NCBI GenBank assembly: GCA_038501625.1 | Contig: JAZAYU010000227.1 | Span: forward strand, 310,001-374,000 | DNA from: Corbicula japonica | Taxonomy: Eukaryota > Mollusca > Bivalvia > Venerida > Cyrenidae | Direction: 5' to 3' | DNA length: 64,000 nucleotides | Part shown: positions 23,083 through 33,140 of the stretch, piece by piece | How positions within the stretch are numbered: position 1 is the stretch's first letter | How the letters are laid out: each line of letters begins with the position of its first letter | The notes under the pieces: generated by a model | What the model saw: only the letters and a program-made list of their open reading frames with translations | Told to the model about the DNA's origin: nothing | Databases searched by the model: none | Program-made: the position numbers and the translations under genes

Positions 23083-23689
23083 CACGATGGTTGTCGAATT
23101 ACTACAATGACATTTTCTTGACTTCGTGTATAAAAATTATAGCCGCCTAGCAGCAAGGTTGATAGTTCTATAAATGATTTAAGTTCATATGATCCTTTAT
23201 CTAAGAGAAGTAATAAGTACCAATTCTGTAATACAAGCTAATTAATGATTAACTTTTAATGAGCTTTTATTAAGCGCACTTTTTTGTGCGAATTACGCGA
23301 AAATTAAACAGGCGCGAAATATAATCATGATACTTACACTCAACAAAAGTTCTAATTGGTCATCAATTGTATTTGTTTACAATGTATGTTAGTTTCGTTT
23401 CGTCCCTACGTCAAGAGAGGTTGTGGAAAGAACTGTTTTGTCTTGAAATCAATTATCTTATGTATTTTTAATCTAAATTGATTGTTTTCTTAAATGAATC
23501 CAATACCATTTACTTACACCGCAGTCAAAAATTGAACAGTCTTTAATTGAAAGGGAGGTAATTTTAAAATTGGATACTTTGAAAGGGGTTTATTTAAACA
23601 AATGTGTTGTTGATAAATCATTTTTTCTGTTTTTCATTCTTATTAAAACAAAACAAATTTGTGTTTGCTTGACCATTTTATGCAAGAAA

Positions 23690-23866
23690 TGGATTTTTAG
23701 CAAAATTAAGGATAACTCTTGCCAAACTGTTTCAAAGTCAATTATTACAAGATTAAAGCTTAAGTTGAAGACTGTGGTTGGCATATAATCATAAATAAAG
23801 AGTGAATTCAATGTCTTTCTGATATAAAAATACGGACAAAAAGTGACCAATTAGAACTTTGGTTGA
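23690..23866 (+). repeat. ~180-bp dispersed repeat, partner of 8085-8265
   Basis: Same block order as 8085-8265 (see that entry), with scattered substitutions. Present in copy B near 55558-55735. Confidence 0.7.
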
Positions 23867-24303
23867 GTGTATACCAATAGGCATGTTCATGAAGGTTTTC
23901 TTTCTTACTACATGTATCAGTTCTTTCTTTTAATTCCAAGTTAATCGTTGTTGATGATTCTCCATTACAAATTCATTAAGATAAGGAAATAATGAATACA
24001 AGCTAAAATTCATCGTATTCATTATTTCATTTAACGAAAAATGATTTCCATAAACGCCGTTTATATTTTTAAAGATATTCCCACTTTAAACTGTCAATGC
24101 GATTTAATTGAACATTGAACTAAAATTGCCGGATGTTTATGTTATTTACAGCAGCCCTTAATTTGTGTTGTATCGCGACCGTAAACCTTCCGAATAACTG
24201 TTAACAGGGCACTTTACCACTATCATAATAAAAATAACAAATGCAAGAGTAGGGTTCATAATCATAGCCTTAATATGTAGTGAGCACTAGATGATATCAC
24301 AAA

Positions 24304-25286
24304 TCATTACATGTGTTACTATAAATAGTAACAAATAATAACCAAAATGCCCGGGTACTTTGCATGATAAAAGGCGGGCAGAAAACCTCATATCGCGGGC
24401 CGAAAACCTGATATCGCGGGCCGAAATCCCGTATCACGAATTTTGGCACGTGGTAACCATTGATACAGGATTTAACTTTTACATTTCAAGATGGCGACGA
24501 TTGAATCGACCGGGTCTCGTTCAAGTTTTTCGGACCTAGCTGCAACAAGTAGCATATTTAAAAAAGAACATGCATGCTAACATGAGACATATTCTAAGAG
24601 CGATAACAATGACAAGAGAAACATGGAGAAATAGTACATACCTGGGGACAACCAAGAACAAAAAGCACTGCGATTTCAGAATCATGTTCCTTCATATTTC
24701 CTTTAGGCTTTATGCCCATTATTCTTTGAAAGAAGATATTCCTATTATGTATTTGTTGAATTGAAGCTCGCAGCAGCGTTATGAGAATGAAACACTCACA
24801 AATAACAGCCTTTACATACCCATACCGCTGTAAAACACTTCCACAAATCACATTTTCACAATTCCATATCTTGCACAATTTTATCAAATCGTTCGAATAC
24901 ATAGATGTAATCACTTAAAACAAAATAAAGCTAAAAAATCAACTGATATCAACTTGCTCCGATACAGTTTCAAAATGTAAACAATCTTTAATTAAGTCAC
25001 AAAACTCTATATGACGTAGTAGCGAAAGCATTTATCATGACGTAGTTAATTAATGAATAGACGAGTGCTCAGTAAATATATCAATTAACCGAGCAGGAAA
25101 ATGGCAAACATTGATATCAGTCCGCCACATGTAATAAAATGGTTATAAACCGGTGTTAAAGGGCCGGGAGGTGATATCGGCCCGGCCGAGCAACATAGGC
25201 CCTCGAGCTAAAGCTCTCGGGCCAATATTGCTCTTCCGGGCCGATATCACCTCCCGGCCCTTGAACACCGGTTAATAACCTCTTAT
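24304..25286. mobile_element. ~0.98-kb hairpin-bearing insertion, A-only
   Basis: Copy A holds about 983 bases that copy B lacks; B reads straight through near 56174 (ATATCACAAATAATCATC). The left part has CATTACATGTG (24304) matched by CACATGTAAT near 25130, and three direct repeats of a GATATCGCGGGCCGAAA-like word at 24390-24430. The right end is a strong hairpin (25141-25280). The frames at 24570-24764 and 24594-24914 have no recognisable domain. Class unknown; target duplication not clear. Confidence 0.65.
25141..25280. repeat. 140-bp near-perfect hairpin, A-only
   Basis: The outer arms of about 45 bases (left contains GGGCCGGGAGGTGATATCGG, right its complement) have two mismatches. Inner segments GAGCAA/TTGCTC and GGCCCTCGAGCT/AGCTCTCGGGCC extend the pairing. 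Very GC-rich compared with its surroundings. It forms the right end of the A-only insertion. Confidence 0.85.
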
Positions 25287-25859
25287 TATCATCATAGGCA
25301 AATTTTGCCATCATGGACAAGCAAGCAACAAGATCAATATCGGATCGGACTCTCGCTCAACTGCTCTTCACTTACCTGCTCTCCGTGACTGTTATCTGAT
25401 TACCTGAATAATCCAGTGAACCTAATTTGCTGATTTATTACTTAAAAAGAATGTGCAAAATTACACAGTGTTGTGTTATGGCTGACCAAAACGTTCCTGA
25501 CAATAATTAACCTTCGCTGACCCTAATTTTAGAGGGAAATGTACATGGTAATATAAGGGAGATAACTTCACAAAATAGGAAACTCTCAAGACAAACAGAT
25601 TAATCTCTCTTAAATGAATAAAATCTCAACTGGGCTACATAACATACTCTATGTAATCAAGGAACCCGTTGAAAAGATTGAAAATAGTTGAACATTATGA
25701 AAGAACCCATCTGACCTATTATATTAAATTCAATATTGTGCCGAATTCGTAGTGTGTACGCAACATATTACATGTACAATAGATCGTGCATCGAGCGTAA
25801 TGTTCCTCCGCCCGCAACGAGATATCATCGATCAGGATTAAGAAATATTGTATTATAAA

Positions 25860-26022
25860 GTACAGTGAAACCCCGCAATAAAGACCACCTTTGGGACTGA
25901 AAGAGTGTTGTCGGTAGTGAAGTAGTCTCTTTTTCAGGCGAGAACATAGTGCAAACTGTTTGATGGGACTTTAGAATAGTGGTCTATGTCGTGGCGGTCG
26001 CAATGAGGAGGTTTTGCCGTAT
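25860..26022. mobile_element. Degenerate MITE (CAGTGAAACCCCGC end)
   Basis: Starts ACAGTGAAACCCCGCAATAAAGACCACC and has an inner GGTCTATGTCGTGGCGGTCGCAATGAGG-like complement. This resembles a widespread invertebrate MITE whose two ends pair as ACAGTGAAACCCC...; the right end is decayed. Copy B lacks about 16 bases at its right end. Confidence 0.4.
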
Positions 26023-27029
26023 CACACTTCTCGCGAAACAAAAATGAAAGCGCTGAATAACAAAATTTTAATTAACAACGTGTTGAACAGACAAAAGTAA
26101 AGAAGTAAACTTGAACTTTATGGATGACATAAAAACAACACTTTCATTAACTAAACTGTCATTAACAAAAATCAATAAAACTATCAAAATATATCTTACG
26201 TCGAAATCAGGTCAAACATCTTTGGACAAGTAAATGTAATAACATTAAAAGTATCTTTATTTTACATACTTTAAAGATGTTAGGAAAGTAAAGACAACTG
26301 GCTACACCTAAATACTAATATCCAAACGCAAATACTAAACAACATGGAACATAATTTTAAATGCATTGTCTTAAACTTATCTTATATGTACTGACAACAA
26401 TATCTTTAAATGGTCTTTTTGTCCGACAAATGTAAAAATATGAGATATTTCTAAAATTGTTTGCTGACATTGGACGAAGGAATAAAAATGTAAATTCCAC
26501 TGCAAGTCATGTAAAAGAACACAATATATTTTTGTCAGTATCAAATTACTCATGTGGGCAACTAAAATGATGTTTATGTTGTTTAGTGTTTTTATTACAG
26601 TGTAATAAATGTGGCATTTAATATACTTAAGAAGTGTTCTTTTTACTATTATAAAACGAGGTATTATTAACAATTGATAAACCAAAACACTGTAAATTAG
26701 ATACAAGGAGATTTTACAAAACTAAGTTTTCTACCTTTCCAATTCATGGAAGTACCTCAAGGTAAAGAAAAAACATGTCAGTTTAAAACTCATATAAAAC
26801 AAAGTTTCACCATGATCATAACGTATGTTCTACCAATTGCACAATAATTATGAGGTATGTCATTTAATATTGCATTAAAATGTATAATTTAAAAGAAAAA
26901 AAAACATTTACTAAAATAACATCTTTTAAAAATAAATAACATGTTCACAATATGGAACATTAAGTCGTTGAAAGATCCTGGAAATCCATTGCATTTCACT
27001 ATTCCTCCGAAATCAGCATCACATGCCAA

Positions 27030-30000
27030 TTATGCGCTGATCCTCTCTACAGACTCTCCATTGGTTATGTTTTCTCGGAAACTTCTTAGTAAAAATGAGA
27101 TATTTCGTAACAAGTAAGCTGTGTGACTTTTCAGCAGAGACCGGTCCCCTGATACAGCAAACACAACATCAAGTCGAGGGCCTAAATTGCAGTCTGTACT
27201 AGGGCTTTGTTCAGTTTCCGGTTTCGTCAAACACATGACCTTCTGCAGTTGCTTCGCTAGGTTAACGTTTATACAGCGAAATCTATCCAGCCATAATGCT
27301 TCAACGGCAATAAGATCGGAAGTCACACTTCGAATACTTGTGTAGAACTCGCCAACAGACTGAAATTAAAGTAGAATTGATACATTGTATTTAAGTAGTT
27401 GTAATTTACATTATTCCGCTTTCTTAATAGATATTTTGCTCTCATTTGTTCCCATTCATTAATAAAATTTCGGATATTTTTCAATTATCACAATTTCTTT
27501 TATGAAAATGTCTTTATTTCTTGTTATTTGATTAACATTTTACAACGGGCAGCGGATATGATTATTACTCATTTGGGTGAACAGTCTATTTGTCTACTGA
27601 TTCTATGTAATTTCGAGCGATAAAAAAAGGCTTCATTTAAACTAAACACTATGCAGACGTGTTGTTTTAATAAAAATAGGTTTACTTAGTGATTGCATTG
27701 AACTATCGTTATTTGTTTTATCGAAATAAAATAAGTTTTCAAACAATCTAATTTTGACATCGAAATGCTCATTACTATTTGAATAAAAGACACAGTCAAG
27801 GGATGCCCAAGTTCATGATTTGTTGATATTTTATACATTGCGAACCAATATAGTTCTACTGAATATTTTAATGGTATTGTTAGTTTCAATATTCGCCCAC
27901 CAAACTTTTAAGTTTTACTTAAACTAACAACAAATTACATATCAAAGATTTCAGAGTATAAACTCAAGCTTGTATTCATTGCATTGTTTTCAAACAAAAA
28001 AACTGCTTGCAGATGAAGGCTGATCCATTATTTTGATCTTGTCTAAATTTCTTACCATATCAGCTTGTGCATTTGGAAAAGTAAGGTCAAGAATATGGGT
28101 ATGGTGTAGTGTAATCTGTGAATAAAACAAAAGCATGCATATTGTTAATATAATTGTAATTATAATATATTTTGTGAAATATTATGAAAGCGAAACAATG
28201 GCCGAGCTTTGATATCAGTTAAAATTATCTTCATTTATCATAGAAATGAAACTTTATATTAGTCAATAAATTGTAGATCTAAAGACTGATTTTTGACGGT
28301 ACTCATGTACAATGTAATGTTTGATATGTTTGTGTCATGGCGACAAATGGACCATTTCCGACTTGTAATTTTTTGTGTTTGGTAAATACACGTTAGATTA
28401 ATATCCCTTATACATTTTCGTTTTTGACAATGCAGTACCTTTGTGTCTTAATATGTTGGTATAAACAGATAAAAAGAAAGAAAATAATTTAGAATTGGGT
28501 ATACAACGATTAGGCTTATCATTTGTTTAAAATTATTATAATTAGTGTTTTACTGTGATATCATGGTTTTAGGGGCTTACCACACTCTTCCCAATCACGT
28601 TCTTCGATAAAAAGAAAATTATCAAAATCTCAATAACTGCAAATTGTCATTACATAAAACTTTGCACAAATGTATGTTATTAATGTATCTTTATTTCGCA
28701 GATGGTAAATACACGTTAGAACAGTAAATAAACATAGCGAAGTCTAAAAATTCCCTCAACTTCTATTTACATAAATTCACAAAAACTAAACAACACAAAC
28801 CATAATTTTAAATGCCCACATGAGTAATATGATACTGACAACAATTTTTGTGTCCTCAGGACTTACATATGTAAACTTTCGTAAAAGTGTGTTTGACCTT
28901 CAATTTCCTGGTCGCTTCCTGGTCGCGTAAACGGAAATTAATCACTGATTTCTCTTTTAGTAGTTGAACGGTTTTTACAAAGTACACAACATTTTCTTTT
29001 CAGTATCATTGGACTTGCATGGGAATTTAAAATTATGTTTTGTATTGCTTAGTTTTTGTAAATTTTTGTAAATATAATTTTAAGGAATTTTTAGGTTTTG
29101 CTTTTACTCTATGAAAAATAAAGATACATTACTAACATTAATTTGTGCAAAGTTTCATTGAACGGCCTTTTGCCATTATTGAGATTTTTATAATTATCTT
29201 TTCATCGATGAACGTGATTGGGAGGAGTGTGGTAAACCCTTAAATCTCTCGCGCGATGCTTCGAGTTCATTTACCAATGCACATTTTTGAAAAAAAAACT
29301 GGTTCAGCTTAAAACCTAGTTTTAACTATCTGTTAATATTTTATGTTGCCTTTGACGACTTTAAGGCGGAGTTTTGTTTGTTAAACATTTATCAAATTGT
29401 AATCTTAAGCTTTTTTCTATGGTTGGGGTTTGGAATGGCATTTCCGATATTCAAAATAACATTTCCATATAATGCCATTTTTGTTTAGTTCTGAAGATAT
29501 TTGGTACATGAGTACTGCTTTTTCTAGTAACGGTTTACTTTGCAATAACGTTTATATGATCAAATATCACATTATTCCATCTGCTTATATAGCATTTTCG
29601 TTAAATAGTTTGTAAAGAAAATTTATTTTAAATTATTGCATTATAAGGTGATACTCACCATGCAGTTCGCAGATTCTGATACCATTTGCTCAGCACTGGA
29701 TATTGTTTCTACCAGCAGCTCTGAACAAATGTGGCAATAATTATAATCCTGGTCTCGACGAGTCTGAATTGATCCAAATAGAAGTGCTGAAATGAGAGAT
29801 AACTTAGCACTATATTAAATGTTCGACATCGACAAGTACCACTCTTGTTATTTATGTTGATAACAATCGTGATAAGGACAACATTTGTTTGTTTTTAAAG
29901 GGTGTTTAAAAAAGGTAACTTCATTCAAACTATTATGGTGGCATAGAAGAAATTGAACACCGGAAAGATTTGTACAAAACATGTATTCTTATAAGATGTA

Positions 30001-30052
30001 ACTCAAAATGTTTACCTATCAAAACAAATACAATATTAACTGTAGTATACAT
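27030..30052 (-). CDS. Secreted six-cysteine helical protein 1, copy A (four exons)
   Basis: Unrecognised family. Exons on the minus strand: 30052-30016, 29786-29659, 28115-28056 and 27359-27030, joined at GT-AG sites with phases 1, 0, 0. The product has 184 residues. Residues 1-19 are a signal peptide starting MYTTVNIVFVLI; Arg22-Arg23 is a possible processing site. Mature Cys lie at 30, 33, 54, 104, 118 and 132 (CX2CX20CX49CX13CX13C), enough for three disulfides. Predicted by eye as mostly helical, with amphipathic stretches at about 30-52, 78-97, 104-120 and 147-168. NxS/T sites at 161 and 172. The paralogue at 33141-34931 keeps every Cys and every intron phase, which strongly supports the model. 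Intron 2 (1543 bases) holds a long foldback. A secreted helical cytokine- or hormone-like factor is possible, but this is inference. Confidence 0.87.
28569..29243. repeat. ~675-bp foldback element in intron 2 of six-cysteine gene 1
   Basis: The left arm from 28571 (GGGGCTTACCACACTC) pairs with the right arm ending near 29243 (GAGTGTGGTAAACCC). Pairing continues inward through CAATCACGTT, AAAATCTCAATAA and ACTTTGCACAAAT, then resumes for AAAAACTAAACAACAC-like and CATAATTTTAAATGCCC-like blocks. The arms are each roughly 230-250 bases with mismatches. Related blocks occur at about 26330-26620. Copy B counterpart at 59445-60118. No coding. Confidence 0.8.
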
Positions 30053-31432
30053 TTCTTATAATTGATTCACTCGCTTTACAATATAATTACGAAAAAACTT
30101 ATTCTTTAATATTAACATGCAAGTATTTTTTTAATATATCTGTGTTGTGTTTTAAGGTTTATAATATTTATAGTTTAAAAAAGGAAATTTTGTTAACTCA
30201 CCTTTCTGTTCCTTTGGAAATCCTTGTATGTGATGTCAAAAGTTTTCTTTCTCCTGTTAATCCCTTACATCTAACCTTTATTTTTAGTCACGTCATACAA
30301 GTTCCACATTTGTTAAAGGCATGTCTGTAACTGTAACCATAATCTCCAGTGACCAGTACTGCATAAAAAATCCGAATCGTCGTTTATAAGCGCTACGACT
30401 TAACACGCAAACGGTAAATTTAGCTTAATTGAAAAGGTAATTGATACATCATATCTGATTTTTTATTAAACAGATTTTTGAATAACTTTAATGAAACAAT
30501 CATTTCCGGAACACACCTCTTTACGATACAATTGGTGAAAAATACCCGAACTTTTCATCTAGATAAAAATTATTTGTGTTTAGTGACCATTTTTTATGAA
30601 ACTTGAATTATTGCTAATAAATGTATAATAACCCTTTTTATAAATTGTAACAGTTACATGTACATCACAAAGAACAACAGAAGTATTAAATCGTGAAAAA
30701 AGAAACAAAACAATGATCATCACAGAATTTATTCATTTATTGAATATTTATGTAAAATAAAAAATATCAAGTAACTACATTATTCGCTTGACCATGAAAT
30801 TAGTTAACGTTATTTCATTTTAAATGTTCGTGTGATTTTGAAATAATGTCGAGTTGATGCATCAATCTGAGCTTATTTATAGAGACAACTTGTCTGTTCA
30901 TATGATACCTGTATGGGGCAAGTGTGAGGTTGGTGCATCCAAGGCGCTGGTTTTACTCCCCCCCCCCCCCCTCCCTCCCCAGTGGCAAACTTTTTGCCAC
31001 TGACCATTTCAACCTCTCTGGTTCATATTTTTAAAATTAAATCTTCTTCTTTTGAAACCGATTATAGCATAAACCCATTTCCTTAATATTCTCTCTGCTT
31101 TTTGGCTGTTGGATGTTACCATTTCTGATAAGCATATTCGACTTTTTAAATAATTACCCATATCGGGCGAAGGCATGTCCAGAAAGCACAGCCTTCTAGC
31201 ACTGTCAAATAAACTCAAGAATTATTCAAGACAGAATTAAACACATTGACACAACAGATACTTAACCAAAGAAAGGAGATATGACTTAGACAAAGCCGTT
31301 ATATAATTACAAGAATGTGAAAACATTTTAAAAAATGAAAATGCTATTATCATAAAAAAAATCTTACCTTTTGATAAATATTTTACATTCGATCAAAACA
31401 GTTTGCTCATAAGAAGTAGATGAAAAAAAGAG
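30053..31432. other. Intergenic stretch upstream of six-cysteine gene 1
   Basis: No gene recognised. Contains a poly-C tract at about 30957-30972 that is shorter in copy B. The minus frame 31009-31218 (69 codons) is shifted in copy B (61906-62088) and is not supported. Confidence 0.45.
30905..31015 (-). repeat. Fragment of the dispersed family with a GTGGCAAA/TTTGCCAC palindrome
   Basis: Contains GAGGTTGGTGCA, CCAAGGCGCTGGTTTTACTCC and CCAGTGGCAAACTTTTTGCCACTGACC. The reverse complement follows the block order seen after the ACCGCCTTGGAACGGTCAGTGG segment at 35860-35945, so this is the same family in the opposite direction. Confidence 0.65.
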
Positions 31433-32012
31433 CTTTGAAAACAACCGAACACGACAAATATAATATGCAGGCTCGGTTTGATTGAGCAGGTTCATGGACA
31501 GTAATGTAAATGTATATAGTTGCCAACTCCGCCTAACCCCGGGTTGTTCGCTACTCAATATTAACACCAATAATCAGTTCAATTTCGATCCATCCCAAAA
31601 GATGAAATGCATAAGGCTGTAAACATGAAACATCCAATGTGATTCAGATTAATACCATTCCAAATCTAGCGGCGCATGGTCCCCAGATAAACAATGGGTT
31701 TGCAATAAACAAGAAAACAATGGGCGAAAATAAACAAACTTTGACATGGGATCTGAGAATATAAATCCTGTATATCACAGACAACGCAAAAGGCAAAATT
31801 TAAAAGCATAAAGTATATTTTTGGGATGATTGAACACTATCGAAATCACTATTGGCTGTGATATTGAAACCACCCATTTCTAAACATGCCGAACAAAAGT
31901 AATTTTAGAAGTACCATTAACATACTACATAAGTATATCGTGCTCAACGACCTTCAAAGGACGTAATTGATAGCTGAACTGATTGTACGGGTAGACGTTT
32001 TAACAGCCGCCA
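31433..32012 (-). repeat. Reverse-oriented, diverged unit of the ~650-bp repeat family
   Basis: Reading the minus strand gives the same block order as 5553-8060: GGCGGCTGTTAAAACG, ACGTCCTTTGAAGGTCGTTG, GTACTTCTAAAATTACTTTTG, TTTTGCCTTT(T)GCGTTGTCTG, GGGGACCATGCGCCGCT and ATTTGTCGTGTTCGGTTG. More diverged than the array units. It lies between the two six-cysteine genes. Copy B counterpart at about 62302-62885. Confidence 0.8.
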
Positions 32013-33140
32013 CCAAAAATTATTTCATAAGTTTAAAACTGTTTGTGTCCAATTTACTGTTAATAGTTATGTTGACCATAAATTACACAAGCTTTATAAC
32101 TGCAGTTAATTGTTTTTTATTTATTTTCTCAAATAGACTAGTTAAGATGCAGATGGTATTTTCCCTACTTAGTATATAACATCAAATACTTCATATTTCA
32201 AAAAAGACAATTTATACAATTATTTAAAACCATCGCCACTTTTCTGTGTAATAGTATGCACATTAAGTCAGGTATTGATATTTTCATAAAACATCCCAAG
32301 TTAAATGCATAAATATCACCACTCCAGAAGACAATCTTGAAAGATATGTATGGTAACTGTTTGATTCGAAAATGAATATTTTCTTATTACGTTCTTGCTT
32401 CTTTTTGAATAGCAGGTCAACAACTGGTCTTTCCGTGACATTGTTACTCCCCAGAAATATTTACTTTGAGTATATAGGATGCTCAAATAAGCTAAATATG
32501 CTAGAAAGTTACCGGTTATGCCATGACTATAAAAAGTAACGTGGAAAGTTGCCATTTTAGCCATTTTTGTTAAACATTTTGTCAAATGGTGTGTTCACAG
32601 ATTGTAATGTTATATCTAATAAACTTCGTCTAAAAATATCAAAGACTCGGTTCGTTGAAGCCTTTTCATAGGCAGTAATCATGGTAATTCCCCCTAGATC
32701 AGATCAACTCATTATTTACAGAAGTAAATAGATACTGCTTTTATAGATGTAATGGACTTTAATTTCAGTATTTGTAGATTAAACCATAGCTTAGTAGTGC
32801 TGTAATTGTTTGCGGTTGTCCATAATGAGTAAATCTATTGGCGGAACTGAACAAAAGAAAAATTTGACACGGCATCTGAGAATATAAAGCTTGTTACTTA
32901 AAACTGTTTCCCAGTTTGCACTAAACGTTATCTTTACGAAGCTTTAAAAGTATACAGCAATATAAGCAAAACAATCCAGTTTTGTTATAAATATCCATAT
33001 GTCCGTCGCATACTGTAATTAAAGTCATTACATCTCCTGTCATTAGGTTTCCACTTTCTAAATGAAGTAAACAGTAAAAACTAATTTCTTTAGCACCATA
33101 TAAAAGTATATGTTCGTGGTTATTAACACCGATTAAACAG
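32013..33140. other. Intergenic stretch between the six-cysteine genes
   Basis: No gene recognised. The 89-codon minus frame at 32316-32585 is kept in copy B (63189-63458) but has no domain, no splice context and simple composition. Confidence 0.45.

Larger units (their letters stand above)
21603..24303. other. Non-coding stretch between minisatellite and the A-only insertion
   Basis: No supported gene. It contains a poly-C tract near 22527-22538 that differs in length in copy B, the hairpin at 22941-23082 and the dispersed repeat at 23690-23866. Open frames of 60-86 codons are low-complexity. Confidence 0.5.
4461..33128 (+). repeat. Large direct duplication, copy A (part matched in this window)
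   Basis: Sequence from 4461 matches 41004 onward in the same orientation. The offset is 36543 at the left edge, 31915 at the lectin gene and 30873 near the right end; it shrinks because A holds insertions that B lacks. Matching continues to 33128, which aligns with the last base of the window. Bases 33129-41003 have no partner here because B is cut by the window end. Large A-only blocks are about 6600-8305, 11966-12918, 14431-16627 and 24304-25286. Either a segmental duplication or tandemly placed haplotypes. Confidence 0.95.

Noticed and set aside
26377..26706. 109-codon minus-strand frame conserved in both copies
   Set aside because: Conservation follows from the duplication. Composition is simple, and it lies in the 3' flank of six-cysteine gene 1, overlapping foldback-related repeats.
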